A DNA stretch of 64,000 nucleotides, taken from positions 2,717,369 to 2,781,368 of the forward strand of contig NZ_CP036343.1 in the NCBI RefSeq assembly GCF_007746795.1. Reading direction: 5' to 3'. The translations under genes were made by a program, and so were the position numbers. The stretch comes from Gimesia algae. Lineage in GTDB: Bacteria; Planctomycetota; Planctomycetia; Planctomycetales; Planctomycetaceae. How positions within the stretch are numbered: the first letter of the stretch is position 1; every line of letters begins with the position of its first letter. Below the pieces are notes generated by a model that was given only the letters and a program-made list of their open reading frames with translations, was not told the DNA's origin and made no database searches. Positions 28,250 to 37,575 of this stretch are shown here, in pieces.

Positions 28250-29932
28250 CTATTTCTTCTTGACCTTGTCTTTTTTTCTGGCTGCCAGCTCTGAAGGAGT
28301 TTCGGGGCCCAGATGATAGAGTCGCGCTGTCTTGTCAAAGCAGGCCACACACATCCGCAGGCCGTCAGGATGGAAATCCAGATCGTAAGGTACGCTTTTG
28401 ACCTTTTCCGATGCGAAAGGCTTGTCTTCCCCGAGTTTCCAGAACCAGATCATACCCGACGAATTTCCCCCCGCGGCTGCGATGAAATCATTTTCAGGAT
28501 GAAAGCGGACTCCCCAGCAGGTTCCTTTAAAATTATCATCGGGTGTCATGACCGCCAGTCGCTTACCGGTCGCCCAGTCAAACAGAATTACGGTTGGCAC
28601 CCCAATGCCGGCGAAGGCATTTGAAACTTCACCGATTCCACTAATGGCAAAGTATTTGCCATCCCGGCTGATATCCATTCCCCGTACCCCGCCGATATGC
28701 CCGTGAAATGTCGTATCGTATTTGTAAATCGCACTCCCGTCGAAATCACGCACCAGATCTCCGGTTTCGACATCCCACTGTTTGAGATTCCCCCGCAAAT
28801 CACCGGAAATCAGCCAGCGGCCACTCGGGTGAAATTTCACGTTATAAACCTGATATTCATGGCCTTCCAGTGTCCGGACCAGTTTCGCGGTTTTCACAGA
28901 CCAGAGTTTCACCAGGCAGTCATTTCCCCCCGTTGCCACCAGCGTTCCATCAGGGCTGATGGTCACTCCGCGCACGTAACCTTGATGGGCGGCAACTAAA
29001 TGCTGTGGCTTTGGCTGCTCGGCCTCCAGGTCCCACCAGGCGATCTTGCCTTCATAGGCGCCCGTGATCAGCAACGGATCAGAACGCCCCACATCAAATC
29101 GACGGATCCAACTCTGATGTCCCAGCAGTTCCGTATTCTCCGCACTCACCAGATCCCAGCGATTAAAGGCTGATCCCTGGGCGCCTGCCAGCATGTAATT
29201 TCCACTGGCGTCAATTTTACAGGAATACAAAGGCCGCGAATGGGAAAACGCAGCGACTTCACGAAACCGTTTCGGATCTGCTACAGGCGGCTGCTTGCGA
29301 AAGAGTTCCACAAATTCCTGAAACTGTCCCGCTTGCGTCCGCTGTTCTGTCAGATTTTTATCAGCAACTGCTACCTGCTTTTTCAATTCTGCCTGTTGCT
29401 TCTGTTTTTCAGGAAGCGACTGCTCCAGCAGCTTAACCTGCTGTTCCAGTTTTTTCAGTTCCAGCGACAGCGTTTCTACTTTGAGTTTCGCGGCTTCAGC
29501 CAATTCATCATTCTGATCTTCCACCTTCTGCTGGCCTGATTTCTTCTCCGGTAACGCTTTGAGTTCCTCTTGCAGCATTTTCAAGGCATCCGTTTCAGTT
29601 TTGATTTTCTGCTTTGCCTTCTGAATCTCTGACTGAATCTTACTGATTTCAGAGTCGGCCTGCTTCAGTTCTGCAGTGATCTGATTGACGGCTTTCACTT
29701 GAGCCTCAGTAATTTTTGACGCTTTGGCAGCATCCAGTTCAGCGAATTTCAAAGCAGTGGGTAACTGCGTCGGTCCATGATTCAGGATCGGTTTGACTGC
29801 CTGTAACGGTGATTCACTGGCAGCCGTTTTATCGGCTGGATTATCTGCCGCCGACAGCAGGGACGTGCAGCACAACACCGCCACTGTCTGTAGACATAAA
29901 AATTGAAACCGCCGCGCTGGTAATCCATTCAC
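28250..29932 (-). CDS. Secreted coiled-coil and WD40-repeat protein
   Basis: 560 residues starting at GTG 29932, which overlaps the stop of the DUF1501 gene (GTGA) and uses its GGAG ribosome site. A signal peptide (TVAVLCCTSLLSAAD) is followed by a heptad-rich coiled coil at about 75-215 (Gln/Glu/Lys-rich), then a WD40 beta-propeller at about 225-545 with repeats such as GVTISPDGTLVATGGNDCLV and VYNVKFHPSGRWLISGDLRG. WD40 propellers are protein-binding scaffolds. The 4-base overlap implies tight coupling with the DUF1501 and DUF1549 proteins, the planctomycete trio found in many copies per genome. Confidence 0.85.
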   Translation of the reverse strand: MNGLPARRFQFLCLQTVAVLCCTSLLSAADNPADKTAASESPLQAVKPILNHGPTQLPTALKFAELDAAKASKITEAQVKAVNQITAELKQADSEISKIQSEIQKAKQKIKTETDALKMLQEELKALPEKKSGQQKVEDQNDELAEAAKLKVETLSLELKKLEQQVKLLEQSLPEKQKQQAELKKQVAVADKNLTEQRTQAGQFQEFVELFRKQPPVADPKRFREVAAFSHSRPLYSCKIDASGNYMLAGAQGSAFNRWDLVSAENTELLGHQSWIRRFDVGRSDPLLITGAYEGKIAWWDLEAEQPKPQHLVAAHQGYVRGVTISPDGTLVATGGNDCLVKLWSVKTAKLVRTLEGHEYQVYNVKFHPSGRWLISGDLRGNLKQWDVETGDLVRDFDGSAIYKYDTTFHGHIGGVRGMDISRDGKYFAISGIGEVSNAFAGIGVPTVILFDWATGKRLAVMTPDDNFKGTCWGVRFHPENDFIAAAGGNSSGMIWFWKLGEDKPFASEKVKSVPYDLDFHPDGLRMCVACFDKTARLYHLGPETPSELAARKKDKVKKK

Positions 29933-31203
29933 GCCAGAATCTCCTTAATTGCTTCAGTCTTGGGATCGGCTTTCGCAATTGGCTGGCCATTGGGATAAAA
30001 TTCTTCTGATGAATCCAGTCCGACCGCCTGATAGTAGGTGTGGAACAGATGCCCGCCATTGACTTCACGATCAATTACTTTGGTGCCGGTTTCATTCGTC
30101 TTACCGGAAACCGCGCCCCCTTTGATTCCGGCCCCGCCAACGGCGATGGACCAGGCGGTCCCCCAATGATCACGGCCCACGCGCGAATTAATTCTGGGGG
30201 TACGGCCAAATTCGCACATGCAGATAATCAGCGTATGTTCCAGTAAACCCCGATCGTAGAGATCAGAAATGAACATCGCAAAAGGTCGATCGAATTCGCC
30301 CAGTTGCTCGATATGAAAGTTGAAATTCTCGGAGTGCGTGTCGTAGTTCGTATGTCCCACTTTGACAAACGTCACACCTTTCTCAATTAATTGCCGCGCC
30401 ATCAGGCAGTGCTGGCCGAAATCATGTTTGCCATAGCGTTCCACGTCTTTATCAGAAAATTGACTGAAGTCAAAAATCTCCCGCCGGGACATCAACGCCG
30501 CCGCCTGATCGAACGATTCATTATAAACTTCGGTATGTGCAGTCTTGCGTTTCTGTTCAAATCGCTGACTGACCTTACTTCGCAGACTCCGCCTGAGCGC
30601 GTCCCGCTCTGCAGTCATGGAAGAATGCATCGCCAGATTCGCGGGCGCCCTACCACCTGACAGTACCAGTGGCGCATGGCGGGGTCCCAGGAACGTTGCT
30701 TCCTTGGAAGAGCCGCCGGCACCGACAGAAATATAACCCGGCAAGGGGCTGTCAGGCGGAGACAGATGGCTGGAAAACGAGGAGCCCAGATAGGGATAGG
30801 CAAAACCAGGTTGCTCTTTCCGCCCGGTCTGCATGATGTACGCCCCTTTGCCATGGTCGTTTACTTTAGTATTAATGCCTCGGACCAACGCCAGGTGATG
30901 CATCTGCTGCGCAGTAAAAGGCAACAGCTCACTGATCTGCACGCCAGGTGCTGAAGTGGAAATCGCCTGGAAAGGTCCTCCCGTTTCTGTTCCCGGCTTG
31001 GGATCCCAGGTCTCCAGCTGACTGACCCCGCCGGACAGCCAGAACACGACCACCTGTTTCTGTTGCGAAGCCAGTTTTTTCGCTGCCTGAACCTGAGTCA
31101 TTCCGCCAAAGCCAAGCAAACTTAATGCACCAGCGGCAGAGCCCCCGAGAAAAGAGCGGCGCGTCAGTGATTCATGTGATCCACAAGCATAGTTACAACG
31201 CAT
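29929..31203 (-). CDS. DUF1501 family protein, Tat-exported
   Basis: 424 residues from ATG 31203 (a GTG two codons earlier is possible). The N-terminus has a twin-arginine signal (SLTRRSFLGGSAAGALSLLG). Body motifs of DUF1501: VVVFWLSGGVSQLETWDPKP, HHLALVRGINTKVNDHGKGA, AYPYLGSSFSSHL, and late TLIICMCEFGRTPRINSRVG, GRDHWG. The fold is alkaline-phosphatase-like (sulfatase superfamily relatives) with conserved Asp/His clusters that could bind metal; the activity is unknown. It is co-transcribed with the DUF1549/DUF1553 gene upstream and the WD40 gene downstream. Confidence 0.93.
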   Translation of the reverse strand: MRCNYACGSHESLTRRSFLGGSAAGALSLLGFGGMTQVQAAKKLASQQKQVVVFWLSGGVSQLETWDPKPGTETGGPFQAISTSAPGVQISELLPFTAQQMHHLALVRGINTKVNDHGKGAYIMQTGRKEQPGFAYPYLGSSFSSHLSPPDSPLPGYISVGAGGSSKEATFLGPRHAPLVLSGGRAPANLAMHSSMTAERDALRRSLRSKVSQRFEQKRKTAHTEVYNESFDQAAALMSRREIFDFSQFSDKDVERYGKHDFGQHCLMARQLIEKGVTFVKVGHTNYDTHSENFNFHIEQLGEFDRPFAMFISDLYDRGLLEHTLIICMCEFGRTPRINSRVGRDHWGTAWSIAVGGAGIKGGAVSGKTNETGTKVIDREVNGGHLFHTYYQAVGLDSSEEFYPNGQPIAKADPKTEAIKEILA

Positions 31204-31267
31204 TGTCACACCCTCTCCCTGAATTCAATAAGACTGACTGTGATTGAATCAACTCAATGATGTTCTA

Positions 31268-33001
31268 TCAGTGATTAAACCGAAACTCCGATGACATTAA
31301 CAATGCCCAGATCAGATCGGTAACGATCACTGCTCGATCTTGCCCTTTTTTTCCCGCCAGCAAAGCTGTCACTTCTTCAGTTTCAGCCTGAAGTGGATGT
31401 CTCGTTAAGACACTGAGATACATTTCTTCCGCCAGTTGATCCGCTTGATCCGCTGGAATTTTCATGAGACGATCGGCCAGATTTCCCGGACGCGCCGGCA
31501 GGATGACCTGAATCCGCTGATCATTAGACAGATATAAAATCTGATCTGCGGTCGCTTCGAAGTCTTTGACGGGCTCACCCGGCACCCCACCAAACAGGGA
31601 GACAAACTGGCGTTCATAACCCAGCAGATTTTTCCTGAGTGTTGCTTCACTCAACTTCTTTTTCAGACTGTTCCGATGCACTTCTGCCAGCCCGGTCGCT
31701 TCCATTACCGCCCAGGCATACTGTTCCGGATTCAAAGGCTTCAGTAAGGCGTGCGTGAAATGTGCATCGGACAAATCTTTCGCAGTTTTATCCTGAAACA
31801 GATCGTTGGCACTTGAGCGCTGGTATGTTTCGCTCAAAGCGATCTCGCGGAGATACCATCTCAGATCATAGTCGTGTGACATCAGTTGAGCGGTCAGTGC
31901 TTCCAGCAACTCGGGATGCGAGGGAGGATTATCTGAATTGTCTTCATCAAGCGGATGCACGATTCCCCGCCCCAGCAGCATTGCCCACAAACGATTCGCC
32001 ATTGTTCGCGCAAAGCGGCGATTCTCTCTGGTAATCGCATCTCCCAGTTGAGCACGACGGCTGTATTTGGGAATCGGTCGAACATCTTTGGCTGGTTTGA
32101 TTTTGTACTCTTCCCCCTTTTTAAATGCGGGTTCGGAAATCTTTTTGCCATCAAACACGGCAGGCAGAGTCGTCTCGGGGCCTTTGGAGGTCTTGTCGCG
32201 AACTTCAAACACCGATTCAAATTTGACTTCGCCTTCTGCTTTCTCAGCAAAGACCGTCTGTTTTTTCTTTTTGTCGGTAAATACAAAACTGCGAATCAGA
32301 AACGCTGAGATACCGTAGTAATGATCCTGCTTCCAGTCGGCAACTTCCGGGTGATCATGACACTGGGCACACGTCAGATCAGCTCCCAGAAATATTCGGC
32401 TGATATCTCGCGTCAGCTCATTCACCTCACCACTGCGGGCCAGATAAAAGCGAGCCTCTGCCTGATGTTCCTTATCAGAACCATCCGCAGAAAGGATTTC
32501 GCGCACCAGTTGATCCAGCGGTTTGTTCTCAGCGACGGACTTCCGCAAATATTCTTCCCAGGTACTGACATCGATGTACTTCTTCTTCATTCGCTGCATC
32601 AGCATCACATCCAGACGCTGTGAGATAAAGCGGGCAGACTCGGGAGAATTCAATAGCTGATCAATCAGAACCGACCGTTTGTCGGACCGTTGATCACTCA
32701 GAAAATCTCGCGTCTGTGAGATCGTGGGAATCCGCCCTGTCATATCGAGGTAGATCCGTCTCAGGAATTCAGCGTCATCACATACAGGAGACGCCAGTCT
32801 GGCATAATCGGTATGTCGGCTCTGGACGAACTTGTCGATCAAGACATGCAGAGGGGGTCCTGTGGGCAGCATCGGCTTTTTCGCTACCAGTGGCTCAGCA
32901 GCAGACTGTGACAGATCTGCAGCCATAACGGGAACTGATATCGCCGGGAGGGAGAACACAATCAGCAGCAAAACGTAAACTCGCATGTTCGCGCGAAACA
33001 T
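31268..33001 (-). CDS. DUF1549/DUF1553 domain protein with CxxCH motif
   Basis: 577 residues from ATG 33001, preceded by AAAGGAGACCC. A signal peptide is followed by DUF1549 (about 75-280: EFLRRIYLDMTGRIPTISQT, LLNSPESARFISQRLDVMLM) and DUF1553 (about 315-570: RRFARTMANRLWAMLLGRGI, VHPLDEDNSDNPPSHPELLE). Inside DUF1549 is CAQCHDHP (about 211-215 CxxCH), a possible c-type haem attachment site, as in other planctomycete members. The pair DUF1549/1553 plus DUF1501 is a lineage hallmark whose function is unresolved; export and possible haem point to a periplasmic redox or polymer-binding role. Confidence 0.92.
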   Translation of the reverse strand: MFRANMRVYVLLLIVFSLPAISVPVMAADLSQSAAEPLVAKKPMLPTGPPLHVLIDKFVQSRHTDYARLASPVCDDAEFLRRIYLDMTGRIPTISQTRDFLSDQRSDKRSVLIDQLLNSPESARFISQRLDVMLMQRMKKKYIDVSTWEEYLRKSVAENKPLDQLVREILSADGSDKEHQAEARFYLARSGEVNELTRDISRIFLGADLTCAQCHDHPEVADWKQDHYYGISAFLIRSFVFTDKKKKQTVFAEKAEGEVKFESVFEVRDKTSKGPETTLPAVFDGKKISEPAFKKGEEYKIKPAKDVRPIPKYSRRAQLGDAITRENRRFARTMANRLWAMLLGRGIVHPLDEDNSDNPPSHPELLEALTAQLMSHDYDLRWYLREIALSETYQRSSANDLFQDKTAKDLSDAHFTHALLKPLNPEQYAWAVMEATGLAEVHRNSLKKKLSEATLRKNLLGYERQFVSLFGGVPGEPVKDFEATADQILYLSNDQRIQVILPARPGNLADRLMKIPADQADQLAEEMYLSVLTRHPLQAETEEVTALLAGKKGQDRAVIVTDLIWALLMSSEFRFNH

Positions 33002-33250
33002 GGGTCTCCTTTCTTCCGTTCTCTGCAATGTCATTCAGACAGTCTGGCTATCTGAGGCGGGACGTATTGAAACTCTTTCCATTTCAGTACGTTGTGGGAA
33101 GTCAAAAACACATAGGCGGATGTTTATTTATCGTCTATTGTGCATCCCCTGCGCCACTCCGTCAAGGATAATCCGCAGATCTTACTTAGCTTTACACAAT
33201 CCGGAGAAAGTCCACAAAGGACGAAAGGAAGCCCGGCAGAACGGTTGTAG

Positions 33251-33338
33251 AGCGCATCACATTTTAACCATAGCGTCTCTCAATCTATGATTCTCGGCCC
33301 AAATGACCCTGAAGACGCTACAGTAAAACTGCACACAG
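33251..33338 (+). repeat. Dispersed intergenic repeat, copy C
   Basis: AGCGCATCACATTTTAACCA ... GAAGACGCTACAGTAAAACT, same orientation as A and B. The arms TAGCGTCTC (about 33271-33279) and GAAGACGCTA pair with one mismatch. It lies between the promoter side of the DUF1549 gene and the 3' end of the PQQ gene; its right end is one base from that gene's stop, so it could shape that transcript's end. Confidence 0.8.
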
Positions 33339-33339
33339 T

Positions 33340-35010
33340 CTAACGATCTGTTTCTACGGCTGGCAGGGGTTTTGAGACGGTTGAGATGTCATAGCAGGCG
33401 GCCTGTTCGCTGTTTCGGACAAACAATTTCCCGTGAGCTAAGGCAGGATGATTCCAGGTCTGTCCGCTGAGCGCCTGAAATTTCGCGACTTGCGAATATG
33501 CTTCAGGCTCCGCTTTGACCAGTTCGACGCTGCCATCCTCTGCCAGGATCAGCAGCATCGGGCCTGCGAGCAGCATCTGACCATAACCATAGCGCCCTTT
33601 TTTCCAAATACGTTTGCCATTCTCCAGGTTCAGACAGGTGAGGATTCCTTCATCCAGCCCATAGACATAGCCATCACGCAACACCGCGGAATTGAATTTC
33701 AGCTTAGGACTCTTACTCGTCCAGACTTCCTCCGCTTTCCATTCGTCTCCAGACTTATCAATCGAAAGTCGCGCCGAACCAACACCGTATCCCGAGCCAA
33801 TAAAAACGGATGAATCATCAATCACAATTGGCTGTGCTGCGTTGACGCCCGCCTGATTTGTCCAGGGAAAGAACCACAGAGATCGACCGTCTGCCGGTGC
33901 AAAACTTTCCAGGCCTTTCGCATGAAACACCAGGACCTGGGGTACACCCTGTAATTCTGCCAGTTGCGGAGAACTATAGCTCGATTTCCGGCTGCCACTC
34001 GTCCAGACCTGCTTACCGGTCCGTTTATCAAAGGCAATGATCGAACGCTGATGCAGTTCGGACGTATCCATAACCAGACCCTGATTCACAATCACCAGAT
34101 TTTCCCAGATCAAAGGGGAGCCGGACATGCCCCATTGCAGGTTGTTCAGATTCTGTTCTTTGAGCAGATCATGAGTCCAGACTTCGATACCGGAAACCGC
34201 TTCGAAACAGTGTAGAACCCCCGTTCCGCCGACGGTATAAAGAAATCCCTGATCGAAGCTCGGAGTCGCACGTGGCCCGACTCCTCCCAGTGTTTCTTCA
34301 AAACGGACTTCATCTGCATAAACCCAGAGTTGTTGACCGGTCCGCGCCTCATAGCAGACTACGACTTCAACGTCGCCGCGCTGCTCCTGTGTAAATACCC
34401 GATCGCCGACAATGCAGAAAGACCCCCAACCCGCGCCGACCGGATGCTCCCAGATCAGTTCAGGCGGCTCTGTTTTCCAGTCAGTTCGAATTGACTGCGT
34501 TATCGCGATCCCATCACGGTTGATTCCCCGGTAGCCTGGCCAGTCACCCGCCTCAGTTACGAGAGTCTGTCCTGCTGTTTTCGGCTTTGCTTCGGCTTTG
34601 TTTTCAATCTGTTCGAAATACGCTTTGGCCCGCTGTTCTGGTGTCGGCGAGAATCGGAATCGAAAGCGGGGGACCATATCCCCTTCAAAACTTTCCACGC
34701 GCACCAGGCCCAAGAACAGTACTAATACTAAAGCAGCACCGCCGAGGCCTTTGAAGCGTGCCTTCCAGGCTAAGCCAGAAAACAGCAGCCACCAGATGAA
34801 TAATCCCACCAGAATATTGCGGATTCCTTCATAGACCGCGAACACCTGGTAGGTACGATCCGGCGCGAGCTGAAACCAGCGATAAAATATAGCTGCGATA
34901 CCCAGCAGCAAAATACCCAGTCCCCACTTCCAGCGAAACTTCCGCCGGGGAGTCTCAACATCAGTTGCCTGTTCCACTGCCAACTCGATTGGCGGTCCGC
35001 TTTCACTCAT
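33340..35010 (-). CDS. Membrane-anchored PQQ-like beta-propeller protein
   Basis: 556 residues. After a polar N-terminus there are three hydrophobic segments at about 28-110 (GLGILLLGIAAIFYRWF, NILVGLFIWWLLFSGLAW, GLGGAALVLVLFLGLV). A quinoprotein/BamB-type propeller follows from about residue 165, with blades such as FEAVSGIEVWTHDL, FDKRTGKQVWTSGSRKSSYS and CLNLENGKRIWKKGRYGYGQ ('A-x-x-G-x-x-x-W' motif). The propeller should face the periplasm. These PQQ-like domains usually bind protein partners rather than the cofactor. It is co-transcribed with the small membrane-protein gene 12 bases upstream. Confidence 0.85.
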   Translation of the reverse strand: MSESGPPIELAVEQATDVETPRRKFRWKWGLGILLLGIAAIFYRWFQLAPDRTYQVFAVYEGIRNILVGLFIWWLLFSGLAWKARFKGLGGAALVLVLFLGLVRVESFEGDMVPRFRFRFSPTPEQRAKAYFEQIENKAEAKPKTAGQTLVTEAGDWPGYRGINRDGIAITQSIRTDWKTEPPELIWEHPVGAGWGSFCIVGDRVFTQEQRGDVEVVVCYEARTGQQLWVYADEVRFEETLGGVGPRATPSFDQGFLYTVGGTGVLHCFEAVSGIEVWTHDLLKEQNLNNLQWGMSGSPLIWENLVIVNQGLVMDTSELHQRSIIAFDKRTGKQVWTSGSRKSSYSSPQLAELQGVPQVLVFHAKGLESFAPADGRSLWFFPWTNQAGVNAAQPIVIDDSSVFIGSGYGVGSARLSIDKSGDEWKAEEVWTSKSPKLKFNSAVLRDGYVYGLDEGILTCLNLENGKRIWKKGRYGYGQMLLAGPMLLILAEDGSVELVKAEPEAYSQVAKFQALSGQTWNHPALAHGKLFVRNSEQAACYDISTVSKPLPAVETDR

Positions 35011-35022
35011 GTATCAGCCCCG

Positions 35023-35301
35023 TTATTTTTTAAACAGGCCCACATAGGCTTTGATAACACTGGAGGCCGGCTCAAGATCGGATTTCACAATCCGCGCCAG
35101 TGGCGCATAGATGACTTTCACAGATCGAGAAAAGGGAGGAAACTTCATCTTCCCCTCCATCCAGACCAGTGGTCCCGCCAATAAAAAATAGAGCATCAGG
35201 AATGCGGCTGCGCACATCGTGGCAACGCCTGTTTTTTGCAGCGTCGTCGTTTTTTCCACATCGGAAAACGGGGTCAGACTTGAATTTATTGGCGCGTTCA
35301 T
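35023..35301 (-). CDS. Small single-span membrane protein, unknown
   Basis: 92 residues with one membrane helix (VATMCAAAFLMLYFLLAGPL, about 26-46), a cytoplasmic-like polar N-terminus and a C-terminal amphipathic part (VKVIYAPLARIVKSDLEPAS). It is not recognised as a family. It ends 12 bases before the PQQ-propeller gene on the same strand, so the two probably form an operon and may form a membrane complex. The reading frame is supported by its position and by coding-like composition only. Confidence 0.6.
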   Translation of the reverse strand: MNAPINSSLTPFSDVEKTTTLQKTGVATMCAAAFLMLYFLLAGPLVWMEGKMKFPPFSRSVKVIYAPLARIVKSDLEPASSVIKAYVGLFKK

Positions 35302-35392
35302 GACTCAACTCTATATTGTGAGAAACTTCATAGCAGTCTTACCCGAAACCTTATTGAGGCGTTTCAAAAATATAGGAAATGCACAGAGCCAT

Positions 35393-36778
35393 TTATTTTT
35401 TACGGAAGGCAGGCAGTTGCTGGCCGGTTTCCCGATCAAATTCATCTGGTCGGCGGGCACGCGGCAGACGGTCGTGAGTTTCTACCTGCCATTGATCGAG
35501 GGCCGTTCGCAACTCCTGTTGAACTTCCGCATACTCCGGATTTCCTGCCAGATTGTGCAATTCATGTGGATCAGCCTCCACATCATACAGTTCCACTTCC
35601 TGACGGGGAATCTGAAAACAGCTTTGCTGATTTTCAGTCAGTTTCCCGGCGTCACGCAGTTCCAACATTTTGACGTACGTATCACTGCGAACGGCATCGG
35701 CAGGAGGAGTTCCCGGAATATCGGTGTAGAAATTCCGAATATACTTATAACGGGACGAACGGACAGCACGACCAAAGTCTTCAAAGTCATGCCAGTTGTG
35801 CTCCGCAAAAATCAGTCCGCGGGTGGTTGCATTCGGATTCTTCAGGAGTTTGTGAAAGCTTTTTCCCTGAAAGGTTTCTCCCACTGGCAGGCCAGCCAGT
35901 TCCAGTACGGTAGGCGCAAGATCGACCGAGCTGATCAATGAATTACAGACACTCCCGGCTTTGATTCGATCAGGCCACGTGACAATCCAGGGAGTTCGAA
36001 TTCCGCTGTCATAGACGGTCGTTTTACAGCGGGGAAAGGGGCGACCATTATCACTCAAAAACACAATCACCGTGTTGGATGCCACCTTCTGCGCGTTCAG
36101 CTCTTTGCGCACATTGCCGACGACGCCATCCAGCCGCGTAATCTCATCATAGTATAAAGCCAGATCCCCCCGTACTGCCGGTGTATCAGGCAGATAAGGG
36201 GGCACGCTGACGTCTTCATTGGTATGGGGTCGGTCAATGATATTCCGTTGATAGGGACGATGCGGATCGGTGAAGGCAAACCACATGAAAAACGGTTTGT
36301 CCTTTGGTCTCTGCTTCAGCGTCGGTACCCACTCATTCAACTTCGTCGTTACCAGATCGAACTTGCTTTCTGTGGGGGTCCCCAGATGCCACTTCCCGGC
36401 GGAAGCGGTATAGTAACCGGCTTCTTTCAGTTTCTCGACAAAAGTCACCTGACTGGCTGGCAAAGGCAGATGCAGCTGGTGGGCTCCCGTGCCGTGGGGA
36501 TAGCGGCCGGTAATAATACTGGCTCTACTCGGACTGCAGGAACTACAGGTTAAATACGCATGATTAAACTTCATCCCCTCTGCAGCCAGCTGATTCAGAT
36601 TTGGCGTCTGAATTTTAGAATGACCATAGGCACCACAGTCATCCCAGGCCATGTCATCTGCGATGAATACTATAAAATTGGGTTTTGCTGTCGGCGGCGT
36701 TTGCGCTGAAACTTCCCCTTTCAACCCCATGAATACCAGTACTGTTATCAGGAAGCATTTCAACGGCATCAATCGCAT
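35393..36778 (-). CDS. Secreted sulfatase
   Basis: 461 residues, a typical planctomycete sulfatase. The signal peptide (CFLITVLVFMGLKGEVSA) is followed by the metal-binding NFIVFIADDMAWDDCGAYGH. The maturation motif CSPSR (81-85) within SSCSPSRASIITGRYPHG has the Cys that becomes formylglycine. Later active-site parts are GYYTASAGKWHLG, ADLDxx-type FLSDNGRPFPR and the C-terminal ELYDVEADPHELHNLAGNP. It should hydrolyse a sulfate ester in the periplasm, probably of a marine or algal polysaccharide (ecology is inferred). A formylglycine-generating enzyme is not in the window. Confidence 0.95.
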   Translation of the reverse strand: MRLMPLKCFLITVLVFMGLKGEVSAQTPPTAKPNFIVFIADDMAWDDCGAYGHSKIQTPNLNQLAAEGMKFNHAYLTCSSCSPSRASIITGRYPHGTGAHQLHLPLPASQVTFVEKLKEAGYYTASAGKWHLGTPTESKFDLVTTKLNEWVPTLKQRPKDKPFFMWFAFTDPHRPYQRNIIDRPHTNEDVSVPPYLPDTPAVRGDLALYYDEITRLDGVVGNVRKELNAQKVASNTVIVFLSDNGRPFPRCKTTVYDSGIRTPWIVTWPDRIKAGSVCNSLISSVDLAPTVLELAGLPVGETFQGKSFHKLLKNPNATTRGLIFAEHNWHDFEDFGRAVRSSRYKYIRNFYTDIPGTPPADAVRSDTYVKMLELRDAGKLTENQQSCFQIPRQEVELYDVEADPHELHNLAGNPEYAEVQQELRTALDQWQVETHDRLPRARRPDEFDRETGQQLPAFRKK

Positions 36779-36811
36779 AACGGTCTCTTTATCAACTTGA
36801 AATGAATTCGA

Positions 36812-37294
36812 TCAAGGCAGGATTCGGGCACGCTCATCAGGACTCGGCATTCGGCAGGTCTCGTGTTTTCCAAACAGGCGATAGCGAACACTCGCAATCA
36901 GTCGGTATCCCAGGTCACGGATCGGAAGCGGAATACACCACAGCAACCATCCGTAGACGTTCCAGGGAAATCCCAGTAACCACAACAGCCTGACCACTGC
37001 CGCTGATCGCCGGTAACAGTGAGTGCCCTCCACAGTCCGAAAGACAACCGTATCTACACTGGCAAGATCCTGTTCACTCAACAACTTTCTGGCAGTATCT
37101 CCTTGCAGAGGCGCATAATACAACCGTGCCTGTCGATCCCGTGTCATCGCAAAATCGACGCTGGAATTACATAAACCACACACACCATCAAAAAACAGAA
37201 TCGGCTTATCCGTCAAACCGGATGCCCCCGTCTCCTCCGCAATAACAGCAGAAATCGGGCGATTGGGATCCATCGTCGTCACTGATTTTTTCAT
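36812..37294 (-). CDS. DCC family thiol-disulfide oxidoreductase-like protein
   Basis: 160 residues. The family signature is ILFFDGVCGLCNSSVDFAMT, which supplies the 'DxxCxxC' motif that names DUF393/DCC, followed by ARLYYAPLQGDTARKLL, a beta strand with VDTVVFRTVEGTHCYRRSAA, and a hydrophobic C-terminal half (LLWLLGFPWNVYGWLLWCIP) ending YRLFGKHETCRMP. Members have a thioredoxin-like fold and are predicted redox proteins; partners unknown. It lies 33 bases upstream of the sulfatase gene's start on the same strand, so the two may be co-transcribed. Confidence 0.88.
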   Translation of the reverse strand: MKKSVTTMDPNRPISAVIAEETGASGLTDKPILFFDGVCGLCNSSVDFAMTRDRQARLYYAPLQGDTARKLLSEQDLASVDTVVFRTVEGTHCYRRSAAVVRLLWLLGFPWNVYGWLLWCIPLPIRDLGYRLIASVRYRLFGKHETCRMPSPDERARILP

Positions 37295-37575
37295 GTGATT
37301 TCGTTTCTCAACCTGAAATACGATCCAGTCTACCGAAAAAACGCACTTTACCTGTAATATTATACGTAATAAGCATTTATCTCCAGTCGTATTTTACCGC
37401 ATTCACGGGAATCCCGGCAAAAGACTCTGCCTCACGCTTCGCTTACGCCTTGAGGGTGCAGATTCACTGAATACTTCTGTTGTTTCCTCAAAATTAACGC
37501 TAGAATTAAGGTGGCTATCCTGCCGATTTTACTTACAGAAGGCTTATCACACATTTCTTTCCGGTGAAGGGTTCC

